From the NCBI GenBank assembly GCA_020055645.1, contig CM034546.1, forward strand, positions 65,038,001 to 65,102,000: DNA of 64,000 nucleotides, read 5' to 3'. Each line of letters begins with the position of its first letter. Within the stretch, counting starts at the first letter, position 1. Both the position numbers and the translations under genes were made by a program. The notes under the pieces were generated by a model that was given only the letters and a program-made list of their open reading frames with translations, was not told the origin of the DNA and ran no database searches. Source of the DNA: Tomocerus qinae. Taxonomy: Eukaryota; Arthropoda; Collembola; Entomobryomorpha; Tomoceridae. Positions 45,636 to 59,287 of the stretch are shown in pieces.

Positions 45636-48600
45636 GTCATTTACATAATGAACCAAGCCAACACGTATCTTATCTTCAACTTAGGAGCAACGAGTCTATT
45701 GAAATATACATATGAATCTTAGCTTCAATACTCGATTGACCTGGATAATCGCATTTATTGATAGTCAAAATAAAGACACACATCACATGCTAACACCCAA
45801 AAACCAAGAAGTAGCCATTTACATAATGAACCAAGCAAACACGTATCTTATCTTCAAATTAGGAGTAATGAGTCTTTTGAAATATATTTACAAATCTTAG
45901 CTTCATTACTCGATTGACCTAGATAATCGCATTTATTGATAGTCAAAATGACGACACATATTAAACGTGCCAATATCCAAAAACAAAGAAGTAGTCATTT
46001 AAATGATGAACCAAGCCAACACGTAACTTATCTTCAAACTAGGAGTAACGAGTCTATTGGAATATACATAAATCTTAGCTTCATTACTCGATTGACCTGG
46101 ATAATCGCATTTATTGATAGTCAATATGAAGAAACATATCAAACCTGCCAACACCCAAAAACCAAAAAGGAGTCATTTACATAATGAAGCAAGCCAACAC
46201 GTATCTTATCTTGAAGTTAGGATTAATGAGTCTATTGAATTACAGATATGAAGAAAAGCTTCATTACTAGATTGACCTGGATAATCGCATTTATTGATAG
46301 TCAAAATGATGACACATATCAATCCAGCCAACACCCAAAAACCAAAAATTAGTCATTTACATAATAAAACAAGCCAACACGTATCTTATCTTGAAGTTAG
46401 GAGTAATGAGTCTATTGAAATATACATATAAATCTTAGCTTCATTACTCGATTGACCTGGATAATCGCATTTATTGATAGTCAAAATGACGACAAATATT
46501 AAACGTGCCAATAACCAAAAACAAAGAAGTAGTCATTTAAATAATGAACCAACCGAACACGTATCTTATCTTCTAATTAGGAGTAACGAATCTATTGAAA
46601 TATATATGATTCTTAGCTTCATTACTCGATAGACCTGGATAATCGCATTTATTGAGTCAAAATGACGACACAAATGAAACCTGCGAACACCCAGAAACCA
46701 AGAAGTAGTCATTTACATAATGAAGCAAGCCAACACGTATCTTATCTTCAAATTAGCCGTAACGAGTCTATTGAAATATACATATGAATCTAAGCTTCAT
46801 TACTCGATTGAGCTGGAGAAACGCATTTATTGATAGTCAAAATGAAGACACATTTTAAACCTGCCAACACCCAAAAACCAAGAACTAGTCATTTAAATAA
46901 TGAACCAAGCCAACACGTATCTTATCTTCAAATTAGGAGTAACTATTCTATTGAAATATACGTACGAATCTTAGCTTCATTACTCGATTGACCTGGATAA
47001 TCGCATTTATTGATAGTCAAAATGACGACACATATTAAACGTGCCAATATCCAAAAACAAAGAAGTAGTCATTTAAATGATGAACCAAGCCAACACGTAT
47101 CTTATCTTCTAATTAGGAGTAACGAATCTATTGAAATATATATGATTCTTAGCTTCATTACTCGATAGACCTGGATAATCGCATTTATTGAGTCAAAATG
47201 ACGACACAAATGAAACCAGCCAACACCCAAAAACCAAAAATTAGTCATTTACATAATAAAACAAGCCAACACGTATCTTATCTTGAAGTTAGGAGTAATG
47301 AGTCTATTGAAATATACATATAAATCTTAGCTTCATTACTCGATTGACCTGGATAATCGCATTTATTGATAGTCAAAATGACGACACATATTAAACGTGC
47401 CAATAACCAAAAACAAAGAAGTAGTCATTTAAATAATGAACCAACCGAACACGTATCTTATCTTCTAATTAGGAGTAACGAATCTATTGAAATATATATG
47501 ATTCTTAGCTTCATTACTCGATAGACCTGGATAATCGCATTTATTGAGTCAAAATGACGACACAAATGAAACCTGCGAACACCCAGAAACCAAGAAGTAG
47601 TCATTTACATAATGAAGCAAGCCAACACGTATCTTATCTTCAAACTAGGAGTAACGAGTCTATTGGAATATACATAAATCTTAGCTTCATTACTCGATTG
47701 ACCTGGATAATCGCATTTATTGATAGTCAATATGAAGAAACATATCAAACCTGCCAACACCCAAAAACCAAAAAGGAGTCATTTACATAATAAAACAAGC
47801 CAACACGTATCTTATCTTGAAGTTAGGATTAATGAGTCTATTGAATTACAGATATGAAGAAAAGCTTCATTACTAGATTGACCTGGATAATCGCATTTAT
47901 TGATAGTCAAAATGATGACACATATCAATCCAGCCAACACCCAAAAACAAAAAATTAGTCATTTACATAATAAAACAAGCCAACACGTATCTTATCTTGA
48001 AGTTAGGAGTAATGAGTCTATTGAAATATACATATAAATCTTAGCTTCATTACTCGATTGACCTGGATAATCACATTTATTGATAGTCAAAATGACGACA
48101 AATATTAAACGTGCCAATAACCAAAAACAAAGAAGTAGTCATTTAAATAATGAACCAACCGAACACGTATCTTATCTTCTAATTAGGAGTAACGAATCTA
48201 TTGAAATATATATGATTCTTAGCTTCATTACTCGATAGACCTGGATAATCGCATTTATTGAGTCAAAATGACGACACAAATGAAACCTGCGAACACCCAG
48301 AAACCAAGAAGTAGTCATTTACATAATGAAGCAAGCCAACACGTATCTTATCTTCAAATTAGCCGTAACGAGTCTATTGAAATATACATATGAATCTAAG
48401 CTTCATTACTCGATTGAGCTGGAGAAACGCATTTATTGATAGTCAAAATGAAGACACATTTTAAACCTGCCAACACCCAAAAACCAAGAACTAGTCATTT
48501 AAATAATGAACCAAGCCAACACGTATCTTATCTTCAAATTAGGAGTAACTATTCTATTGAAATATACGTACGAATCTTAGCTTCATTACTCGATTGACCT

Positions 48601-48850
48601 GGATAATCGCATTTATTGATAGTCAAAATGACGACACATATTAAACGTGCCAATATCCAAAAACAAAGAAGTAGTCATTTAAATGATGAACCAAGCCAAC
48701 ACGTATCTTATCTTCAAATTAGGAGTAACGAGTCTATTGGAATATACATAGATCTTAGCTTCATTACTCGATTGACCTGGATAATCGCATTTATTGATAG
48801 TCAATATGAAGAAACAAATCAAACCTGCCAGCACCCAAAAACCAAAAACG
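45636..48850 (+). repeat. ~180-bp satellite A array, ~18 monomers with higher-order repeats
   Basis: Monomers contain TTAGCTTCATTACTCGATTG, CCTGGATAATCGCATTTATT, AACACGTATCTTATCTTC and GGAGTAACGAGTCTATTG, spaced 176-182 bp. Variant monomers recur at about 1.61 kb: the GAAAAGCTTCATTACTAG variant at ~46251 and ~47865, the GAGCTGGAGAAACG variant at ~46811 and ~48420. That spacing is nine monomers, so the array is an about two-fold higher-order repeat. Short ORFs running across monomers are chance products. Confidence 0.9.
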
Positions 48851-50629
48851 ATATTATGTTTTATTTCTGTTGAATTATTTACCCAGGATTCAATGAATTT
48901 TCAACCAAGCAGAAACCAAATTGACAAACTACAAAAAATGTCCTAACAATGTTAACATTGCGAATCTCCTTTAGTATTTGATGGTTATCATATCAACCGT
49001 GCTGAGATTCAAACAGTTAATTTTGAAGATGTCAGGGTTGAGAATTTTGATTTATTTCCAAAAATATCTCCGCCCTTTTCGAATTTATATTCATGTTGAA
49101 ATCGCAAATTTTTGGAATCACAATTTCCCAATGCTATACTTTCTACCAGCATTTTTTTTAATTTAGCAAATGATTCCTTGCTGCAGGTATAGATAATTCA
49201 ATTCCATGTTAATTACAATTCTACAGAGGGGTTCCTCCGTATTGGGGTAATATGCCTCCGTAATAATTACAGGTTACACTGCAGGTGTCTGTCGATAATT
49301 ATACGGGTCCTATGAGAAGTGTGTAGTTGTACCATTTAAAACTACAGACGACGCTGAGCTTTATTTTGCATTTGTTTGATTGAATGCTATCAACACAGTT
49401 TTGTGTTTTATAGATGTTAATAGGCCATTTTCACCTGAAATGGTTTCACTATCAGCCGTATAGCTATAGCTTATCTCACTCCTATGTTAATATTTTGCAC
49501 AATTAATTCTTCCGAGAAGATGGAGGAGTATAGTTTCAACCAAGACGACCAGGAAAAGCAGACACATCAAATTAGTTCGTTTTAAAAAATGCTAATCCAC
49601 TCAACTCAATTCAGCTAATGCATGGCTACCATAATAATTTCTATTGGTTCGTTCAAATCATCTATCCCAACTATCCCACCACAATCATTATAATAGGGTT
49701 TTTTTATATACAATTCATCGTACGTGATAAATGGATTCAATTCATTGCCGATTGCTCTTGAACTCATTATTATGCTGATTGCTACTTTTCAATAATATTA
49801 AATATGCTTGTTAACGCGAGTATAATAAGAAAAAATTTTTAAGCAGATACAAAAAACAGTTTTGAACAGAAAGAAAATTTTATTTTCCATTTTAGTTGAA
49901 TGAAGCAATTATTTAAAGTTGACTAGCTAAAAAATAGTCATTAGTCATTATATATTTCGAATAACCATTTTTGAATCAACATTTTGATTATCATTAATAT
50001 ATGACCATGACATAGAATACAAACAAGTGGGACTTCAATTATATTAAAATATAGGTTAGTATAATAAAAATCTTAATTGTTTGTTTTGTTCGGCACTTAC
50101 CCGAAAGCAAGTTTCCTACTAAGTGGACCCTTAGAATTGTATGTAAGACTCTAATAAAATGACAAAAAAACGGCACTTGGCAGAAAATGAAATTGAAAAA
50201 ATGAATGCATGTGGGTAATTAATAAGATATTTCATTATTTTCATTCTTTAATTTTCTGCAAACAGTATAAATAACATCAAAATATGTGTCAGCAATACAT
50301 ACCTACATCAGGTTCAGGAAAGTACATGCGGCCAAAGGATTAATGTTCTGTAAGTTTGTCCTATGTAATTCTAACAACCTTAAATATACTTTGCAGTTAG
50401 GCCATCTTCCTAATAATTCCAATCAACGCGCAACGTAATGTTTCTTATGATGTTATCGACCGCAATTAGATTTAATATATTAAGTGGGAAGGACATAATT
50501 GAACATAATTAACATTGGTAAATTCTGAATTAATTGCGTAAAACATTTTGTTAGGTAAATTTCTTACTTGCTTTAAAAAAGATTTTTTACCAACGTAGTA
50601 AATTTCTGCAATTTAAATAATCTATAGCC
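48851..50629. repeat. Duplicated non-coding upstream block of IR3
   Basis: 49066-49640 matches 36120-36700, 49644-49720 matches part of the LINE at 36720-38060, and 49725-50629 matches 38045-38962 in order. This holds the presumed promoter region of IR3. No separate gene. Confidence 0.7.
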
Positions 50630-52887
50630 ATGTTTATATTGTAATGAAGCTCCTCACTACGGGGTTATGGGGATGAATGTAGCTAGTTCAGATAGTATGA
50701 GCAATTGGTAGGTCGCCCAGGCGCCAGGATGACATGATGACAATGACATGACCGACGAAATAATGACGACTCACCACTCTTGGACTACATGTCAACGGCC
50801 AACTATCCAATCTTTATTTCAGACTTCTTCCTCCGACTCGATCTCTGTGAGTCTCTGTCCGTGACTGAGTGACTGTACGACTGAGTCCGACTAAGTTCTC
50901 TTTCATACATTTACATTGCTTTTATAAAGCTACAGACTCATTCGGCTGAGCTCACTCACTCTTATTGGCTACGCCAATATTCAAACATTCCCCTTAGCGC
51001 TATTACTACTTTACTACTAGAGTACATACTATTGTAGGACACAACATGATACTACTTACACCTAAATAACCATTACAATATTTAACACTCACTTGTTCTA
51101 CTGTTTTGCGAAATCTATTTTTATTTTAATCGCCACATTAATTAATACGACTAATGCTTCGAATGTGAAGGATGAAATTTTTGGAATTCCAACTCAATCG
51201 AATTGTGATATTCATTTGATCACTGTCGAAGATTTGGATTTTGTAAAGGAATCATTGTTTCAATACTCCTGGAACCATTTCAATTTGTTCACCATTTCGC
51301 ATATCTCAGAAGGAACAACTATTCTTCAACCACAAAAGGAAATCCAGAAAAGAAGTCATATTTTCTTCAATGTGTTTGTTTACATCGATCTGCCTAATTT
51401 TTCACTTTTGGAACAAATAATGAAGTGGCAACGAGGTAGTATTTTAAATAATCGAGCTCACATTTTCTTTTCCAATAATTCATTGCAAATTGATTTCGTT
51501 GGTGGGGGTTCGGTTTTCAACTCAGAAGTGTATATAACCGAAGAAGATGAGCTAGGAAAATATAACCACTTTCAACTGTGTTTAATATTTTGTGGCAAAA
51601 CGATTTTTACCCAGATAATTCAAGATTGGAATTCTTGGAAGCACAAAAACTGGTATAAAATCATTTTTAAATTCCCCCAAAATGGTAAAAAGAATATCCT
51701 TACTGCAATAGATCCGGTAAAAAGGCCATCATCTTACAAGAAACGAAAGAATCCGTTATTTTATCCAGAGGCTAGGATAATGGCGGTAGAAGAACTCGCC
51801 AAAGTTTACAATTTATCAGTAAAATATGCCTCATTGGGCGCTGTCAAAAATGAATTATTTATATATTTTTTTAGAATGGACTCGGGAATGCTTTGAGGCT
51901 TGGCCATATTTCAAAGCAATAGCAAATCGTTGTTTTTTCAGACAAGAGTCCATCGAAATGTTCGTCTATTGTTTCCCTCAGAGGCAGTTTCAAACAGATA
52001 ACTCCCTAACGTTCTGGCTTCGCCCCTTTGCAATATTTACTTGGGTGGCTGTTTGTGTATTATTTCTTGTAGGAACTTTAATTCCTCCAAAATTGGACCA
52101 ATTTCGATTGTCAAATATTTTTGACTCCTTCAGAATCATTTTTAGACAGCAGTTGTCAGTTAATCATGTGACCGTACTTCATTTAATACTGATGATCAGC
52201 GCTATGGTTCTATGCAGTTCTTATGAAAGCGTAATTACAGGTTACGTCATTGTTCCGTTTAAAGAGAAAGGAGCAGAAAATATGAAAGATTTGACCGAAA
52301 ATTATCAATACAAAATATACCATCTTGCAGGGAAAGGATCAAATTACGCAGAAATTGAAAAGGAAATCAAAATTATCTACAAAGAATTTTTCCAAGACGA
52401 AAATGTACTGATGAATAGCATCTTCATTGACAATTTTTCCTCAACTTACAGTGCACAGAATATTGTTGGAGGATTTGAAGATTATAAAGACAAAAAGTTT
52501 ACATTTCCAATTGAACGATCACAAACAGAATTTTTTATTGATAACATTTTAGACCAAAATCCATTGTTGTCCTGTTATGTTCTCCCTAGTGTTGGCTTAA
52601 GAGCGAAATTAAATTGGGAACTTACCGGACATTTCATTCGTTTTCATTACACGCTTGAAAAGTTTAGGGAATTTGGGTTATTTAACTTATGGTATGGTTT
52701 CTTTCAGTGGAGATCGTCTATTCCGTCCAAAAAATTAAATGCCATCCGAGCTCACAATGAAAGACAGCCGAAAGCAATTTCACTCACCGGGACGAGAGCG
52801 AGATCAGTATTTTACATACTTTTGCTAGGATATGCAGTCTGCATAACATGTTTTGCTTTGGAGATTTTTATTTCCAAATTGTTATAA
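50630..52887 (+). pseudogene. Ionotropic-receptor-like pseudogene with solo LTR in signal peptide (IR3)
   Basis: The original ATG (50630) is followed after three codons by a 438-bp insertion. The frame resumes at 51078 and is open, without an ATG, to 51896. A +1 frameshift near 51860-51880 then moves the rest (51826-52887 in another frame), as in IR2. Otherwise all parts match the intact gene at 34007: EIFGIPTQSNCDIHLIT, FWLRPF, SYESVITGYVIVPF and the C-terminal membrane segment. With no TAA or further indels it is better preserved than IR2. It could be functional only with an unusual start and frameshift correction. Confidence 0.8.
50640..51077 (+). mobile_element. Solo LTR
   Basis: TGTAATGAAGC.. 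to ..ACCATTACA: TG..CA ends with a short inverted TGTAATG/CATTACA, flanked by ATAT (50636-50639 and 51078-51081). IR2 at 38966-38974 shows the uninterrupted site (TTTATATTTAAC). It has no internal coding. A small TIR transposon is the alternative, but the 4-bp duplication and TG/CA ends favour an LTR. Confidence 0.65.
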
Positions 52888-54540
52888 AATAAATCTTAAA
52901 AGCCATTTCAAAAGTATTATATAATATGGGAAGGTTACATTGAAGATAATGTTCTTTTGATGCGTGGATTTGGATTTATTTTTAATTTTATTGTTTTACA
53001 ACTTTGGTGCACGCATAACTACAATCATAATTGTATTCAATTGTACTGTATGATTGTATGTATTGTAATAAGTACTTTGAGCAACTCGTTTTAAATAAAA
53101 GTTAAATGATTTTATGATGTTGGTCAAATTAGGAATCAAATTTGAGAACTTTTGCCATCTATCATACACACTAGAATCAACTTTTAAAGTGACAAAACGT
53201 TATATATTATGATAGTGCTAATTAAACTCAGGCCTTTAAAGTATCTGAATATTGTGCAATACAAATACTTTTAGTACTTCATTAGCAGGTACAATTTGTA
53301 ACATGGAAATGATATTCATTAGCAATTTGGAATAGTATGATGACATATTATTATATTGATTGGTGGTAAGATTGAGTAAGGTAAGTAAGGTAAGATGCCG
53401 GAGGTTTATGGGATGAGGCAGTGAAATAATTAAAAGTTATCTCGAATTAAGGTTTTATTAGAGGAAAGTAGAGAGTGTGTTATACTTTTTAGTCCGTTGA
53501 TATCAATCCGACTTAAAACAACCAAAGTATTAAGGATAGTATGAAATTATGAAATTATTATAAAATATTAGGATATTATAAAATATTTTAATCAAATTTA
53601 AGATTTTATATAGAAGCAAACAAAACAGGAAAATGACTGATCAGAGGACAGAAATAAATCTAATTGCTTTTATGTTATAGTCAAATTTATTTTTTGAATT
53701 CCTTTCCATTTTGATTATCAGGATCAATAAATTTTGAATTTCTGTTCATTTTGATTGTAAACACTAATCTACATTGTTTTTCTGTTAATTTTGATAGTTA
53801 ATATTGATCTATTTTGATTTTCTGTTAATTTTGATAGTTAATATTGATCTATTTTGATTTTCTGTTAATTTTGATAGTTAATATTGATCTATTTTGATTT
53901 TCTGTTGAGCGTTACACTCAACATTAATCTATTTTGATTTTCTCTTAATAATGACACACAACCACAGGTAAAATTTTGAAATTTTCCAACGTGCAATCAG
54001 CTTTTAATATGTTTGATATAGTTTGCTGAACGACATTTCGCATTAATTACGACAAGTGATCACCCTAATGAAACATTGTCACAGAAGTTTAAGAGTTGAT
54101 AGCCAAATTATAGCGAAAGCATAACGAATTATTCAAATTTACTAAAGACAACTAATATTTTGGAAATTGTTTTTAATATGTTCGTATCTGGACTATTTAA
54201 TTCTGATAAAAACAAAGTTAGTCTAATTCATCGGCTTCTGCTATATGAATTACAGTAAGCTTCCAATATGTTTGATATAATATAGTTTGCTCAACGGCAT
54301 TTCGCATTAGTTACCATCAGCGACTATACTTCGGTAAAACCATATATTTTGCGTTTTTAGAGATCAATCTCGTCATTCCACGACCAGTATGGTCCAACTT
54401 TTCAAAAATAATTTTCAAGGCCAGGTCAAGTAAATGTAGTAACCGAGACTCTTAGTAGACCTATGACGAACCATATTGATTATGGTCTAATCCGATCCAT
54501 AGTTTGCCGAGATACTGCGAGCTCAATTTGTCGCGTATGA
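52888..54540. repeat. Non-coding duplicated tail of the IR3 block
   Basis: Matches 42005-42365 and 43604-44740 without the MITE and MULE insertions, and so supplies their empty sites. No gene. Confidence 0.75.
53740..53950 (+). repeat. 40-bp minisatellite, ~4-5 copies
   Basis: The unit includes ATCTATTTTGATTTTCTGTT and AATTTTGATAGTTAATATTG. The same repeat in reverse complement is found at 58775-58985. Confidence 0.85.
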
Positions 54541-55505
54541 TTGTTTCTTTATCCAAATGACAATTTCGCAGTTTTTGGGTTTTAAGCGAGTTTAATATAT
54601 TATTTTATTTATTGAGAATAAAGTTACACAATTATCGAACTCAATGGAGTAATGAACATCCGTTAATTATGTAGATTTCATAAGACTCACTTCTCCTTAT
54701 TTGGAGATTTGTTATGCGTATTATTTTTTTCTTGTAAACGACAAATTCGCAGTTTTTTGGGTTTTTAGCGAGTTTGATATCTGATTTGGTTATTGAGAGT
54801 AAAGCGACACAATTATCCAACTCAAAGGAGTAATGAACATCGGTTAGATCTGTAGATTTCATAAGACCAACTTCTCAATATTTGGAGACTTGTTATGCGT
54901 ATTATTGTTTTTCTTGTAAACGACAAATTCGCAGTTTTTGGGTTTTTAGCGAGTTTGATATCTGATTTGGTTATTGAGAATAAAGCGACACAATTATCCA
55001 ACTCAATGGAGTAATGAACATCGGTTAGATCTGTAGATTTCATAAGACCAACTTCTCAATATTTGGAGACTTGTTATGCGTATTATTGTTTTTCTTGTAT
55101 ACGACAAATTCGCAGTTTTAGGGTTTTTAGCGAGTTTGATATATGATTTGGTTATTGAGAATAAAGCGACACAATTATCCAACTCAATGGAGTAATGAAC
55201 ATCGGTTAGATCTGTAGATTTCATAAGACCAACTTCTCAATATTTGGAGACTTGTTATGCGTATTATTGTTTTTCTTGTAAACGACAAATTCGCAGTTTT
55301 TGGGTTTTTAGCGAGTTTGATATCTGATTTGGTTATTGAGAATAAAGCGACACAATTATCCAACTCAATGGAGTAATGATCATTCATTACATATGTAGAT
55401 TTCATAAGACTCACTACTCCTTGTTATGCGCGTGATTACTTTTTATTTATACGAAAAATTTACAGTTTTTGGGTTTTTAGCGAGTTTGATATCTGATTTG
55501 ATTAT
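54541..55505 (+). repeat. 181-bp satellite B array, ~5 units
   Basis: The unit contains TTTTTAGCGAGTTTGATATC, TTGAGAATAAAGCGACACAA and CAACTCAATGGAGTAATGAA. The period is 181 bp (repeated minus-strand ORFs start at 54862, 55043, 55224 and 55414). Adjacent units in the middle of the array are almost identical. Confidence 0.9.
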
Positions 55506-56127
55506 TGTTCGGAGTTGGTAGTTTAACCATTTACCGGATTGTGTGATCTTGGTGGTTTTCTAATTCTTCTTACTAGATTTAATCCCAGGTTGTAAGGCTG
55601 AAATTAAAGAGCTAGGAGTATGCCTGAATGCGTGTATGTCAACTGTTAATGTGTGATCTAAATTTCTAAAAATGCACTTTTCTATCAATGCTTAATCTGT
55701 CCTAATCGCAATTAGGAATAAATGACTTGGACCAAAAATGTCCATTCACACAATTAATTTATTCTTCTTCTTGAAATCGAATCACAATTCCAAAAATACT
55801 ATCAAATTTCACACGCACTCAAATATCTTTCGCACTGAAATTAACAAAGTACTTCACTCGCACAAGTCCAAAGACATACTGATACTTTTTTAGTCTGCTT
55901 GCACACACGCTTCACTCATACGTTCGTCACCACGATTCTCACATCATTCAAACGTTTTAACAATATCATTTGCGCATGTGCTGCACTATATCTATTAAAT
56001 TCATATTATAATACACTTGGACCTAAAACATTATATAAATTCTACATATTATAATTCTACAATTCCCAAACAAAGCATTATATAAATTCTACATTTTATG
56101 ATTCTACAAATCTACAAAACCCAAACA
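55506..56127 (+). mobile_element. Solo LTR inserted in satellite B
   Basis: TGTTCGGAG.. to ..CCCAAACA, flanked by ATTAT (55501-55505 and 56128-56132). It splits a satellite monomer exactly, and the unit continues with TGAGAATAAAGCG on the right. Near its end it has tandem ATTATATAAATTCTACAT-like units. No coding content. Confidence 0.65.
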
Positions 56128-56400
56128 ATTATTGAGAATAAAGCGACACAATTATCCAACTCAATGGAGTAATGAGCATCCGTTACATATGTAGATTTCA
56201 TAAGACTCACTACTCCTTATTTGGATTAATGTTATGCGTGTGATTGTTTTTAATTGTAAATGACAAAAGCGCTTTTTTGGGTTTTCTAGCAATTTTGATA
56301 AATGACTCAATTATTGGATATAAATTGACATGATTGTCCAGATCGATTGAGAAATGAACATCGGTATAAATATGTAGATTTCTTTAGACTCCTTAGACTT
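56128..56400 (+). repeat. Satellite B, last diverged units
   Basis: Continuation of the monomer cut by the solo LTR, then one decayed unit (GATAAATGACTCAATTATTGGA..), fading into unique sequence. Confidence 0.75.
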
Positions 56401-58774
56401 TTATACTGTTTTGATGGTATAATAGTATGCACATACACATTTCTTTAGTTTTGAAGTGAGTGAGCATACGCATTTTCGTTTTTGCTTTAAAGAAACATGC
56501 ATGCATATACTAGGGCATGTGTAGTTGAAGGGAGAATGTAGTTTTAAATCTTTAGGTAATTCGTTCGAAGTCTATGGGTTAAGTTTATGAGATTACATCA
56601 TATTAGCATGGGGTACATAATCGCAGAAGTCAGTAAAAATATGCATTAATTACCATAAATGATGAAATAGAAATCGGGTATGTAATAACCGCCCTGTTAA
56701 TTGTTCAGCTTGCTACGCTAAACTTTCTTCCTTTAATAAACGCCGTGTCTAAATTAATATTGCAAATTTCATACTCAGGGGGGTTTGGCCTTTATGATAG
56801 CATTTACGGTAGACTGTATTACATTACATTATCACTCGTACAAAAAATGAATAGATTTGAAAAACAATGAATGAGATTAGACAATATGGTTTGATAAGAA
56901 TGCTTACGCTCGATTGACAATCACTGGATGTCTGTCAAAACATAATATATTATGCTTACTTTGCTTACTTTCATTGTTTATAACTCTATAGTATAATCGC
57001 ATTGTTCGAGTTGCGTAGTGAAAGATTCCGTACGTCTGTTTATTTATATCGTGTGTTAATTTGCCGCTCTGATAACGCAGCGAAGCAGAACCCAATCTTA
57101 AACGTTACCTAAATGTGGTATATCCCAACAAGTCCGTATATTTCATAACAAAGCAGTTTTGTATACAAATATTTCCAGCTTGCCATTCGCTTAAGAGTTT
57201 TACTATTTCATGTGCGGGAAAATTTAAAATTTGACCGTTTCCATTGTTAAATTTATGATACTAGACAATACACTTGCAAAGTACCTCCTCCCTGTCCGGA
57301 GATACGGACAGTTTTCTAAAACAAAAGTCATATCAATCAAAAAATTATCTATCTCTACCTCCGACGCCGACCCACCAAATGAGAAATCATGAAAAGTTCA
57401 AATATAAAAAGCTATGTATCTAATACTTTCTTCTCATCATACAATATTGCCCCCGGAATACACACTAGCTTTATTTATAACAGGATCTAGGTCCTGTGAC
57501 CGGCTAGTTCTATTATATAATCACAGACTGAGAAAAATTTACTCATCTATATATGTATGTATGGTAGAGCAGATTTGAATTTTACCACGTTGATCCAAGG
57601 GGCATTATTATTACTACTATATAATAACCTTTCGAAATCGAGTCGCACATGCTTGGGGCTGCTAGTATAATATATTCGTCATTAAGACTAAGTTATTGGA
57701 CGTCGAGCAATAAAGTTTAGATAGTTCACAATTCACATTCCCAATGTCATATCGTTATATATTCGTTTAAGCAATAATAAAATAACTTCTAATACATGTG
57801 AATAAAATAATTCATCTATATAAATTCATTTGTATCAGTGTTATGAAAACGTTATATGCATCAGGCTACCAGTACAGTGTAGTAAATAGTAAATTAATTA
57901 TTATTAATAATTAATATTACACAAATATTTGATACTAAAGAATTGCTATTTGCTATTTTAATAAGCTAAATTTAGCAATGCAACATTCGCTGTTGCATAA
58001 ATAGCTGAATGGCATGATGACTGATAAATCACTATCATCTATGAGATTACATACATGGCATGGAATTCAGCTTGCAGGTGGCATATTTAATGACTTTATA
58101 TAAATGCACTCTTAAGCTTATGATTAATTCAATGAGTATTTTTTCTACGTATAAGTGTAAAAGCAACAATAAAATGTACAGGTTGGGAATTTTATGTTAA
58201 CTGTTACATAAAACTTTAATTGTCGACATATAACCTTTCTATACAATACAATGTCCTTCTATCTCTACAACATCTATAATACAGGGTTGTCACTTATACT
58301 CGTTTTGCAAGAATAATCTTCATTGTGTCATCAAAATACATACTAGTTAATGTTCAAGCACGTAAACAGAACTGGGTTTCGGGTTTCGGGAGGGGGGGCT
58401 AGCATTTCATGTAGATATCTTAAATAGAGTCAAAAATGGCCTAAAACTTGCAAAGAAATATTTTTGCTATTTTGAGAAAAAGATCCTTTTTTCTTGGATT
58501 TAGGGGAGTCTTCAGACCGTAAAGCCCATCCTTCAATACGTCTCTGCTAGTGTTATTTTACTCTTTGTCTCGTTTAGAGCCTCCAAAATATATCTTCGAT
58601 CATGTAAAATAAAAAATGTGCGCACTTCCTTCCACAGTATAATTATTTCAATCAATAATAACGTCGAAATCCGTGAAGGTTATCCAGAACTAATATAATA
58701 ATTGTCATGGTCGCCGCAGTAACCGATATTTCCTAGGAGTTTGAAACATTCTTTGTTCCACCGATCAGAAAATC

Positions 58775-58985
58775 AACAATTAACAACAGAAAATCAAATA
58801 GATTAATGTTCACTATCAAAATCAACAGAAAATCAAAATAGATTAAGATTGATAATGAAAATCAACAAAAAATCAAAATAGATTAAGATTGATAATGAAA
58901 ATCAACAAAAAATCAAAATAGATTAAGATTGATAATGAAAATCAACAAAAAATCAAAATAGATTAATGTTCACTATCAAAATGAA
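58775..58985 (-). repeat. 40-bp minisatellite, ~5 copies, inverted relative to 53.8 kb
   Basis: The unit includes AAAATCAAAATAGATTAAGA and TTGATAATGAAAATCAACAA, the reverse complement of the 53740-53950 family. First and last units differ (ATTAATGTTCACTATCAAA). Confidence 0.85.
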
Positions 58986-59287
58986 CATGTTGTATATGTA
59001 TTTTTCTGGATTTAAATTTACAACTTTGAATATTTACTACGAAAATTACTGGCATCTAAGTAGGTTCTTTACCAACAAAAACAATAAAGAACGTTTCTAC
59101 TTGAGTATTTAGTATTCTTTTCATTTCTTTTGATCGTAATTCCCGATTAACAAACTTTTTACTTTATTTCTAGACACTCATATTCGTGAATTTTCGTGAA
59201 CACTCACGTGAGTTTTAGTCGCATCACACAACGTATGTTAGTTCATTTAATATCTAATTTTGAAATTCGATAAGAGGATGATATAAA

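Noticed and set aside
45712-48873. Plus-strand ORFs of 62-85 codons
   Set aside because: All lie in satellite A monomers and simply repeat with the array.
54641-55414. Four similar minus-strand 73-76-residue ORFs as a gene family
   Set aside because: They recur at the 181-bp satellite period and are frame accidents of the monomer.
57480-57680. Helitron 3' end (GGCTGCTAGT near 57658)
   Set aside because: No matching 5' end or convincing terminal hairpin was found; CTAG is common in this AT-rich sequence.
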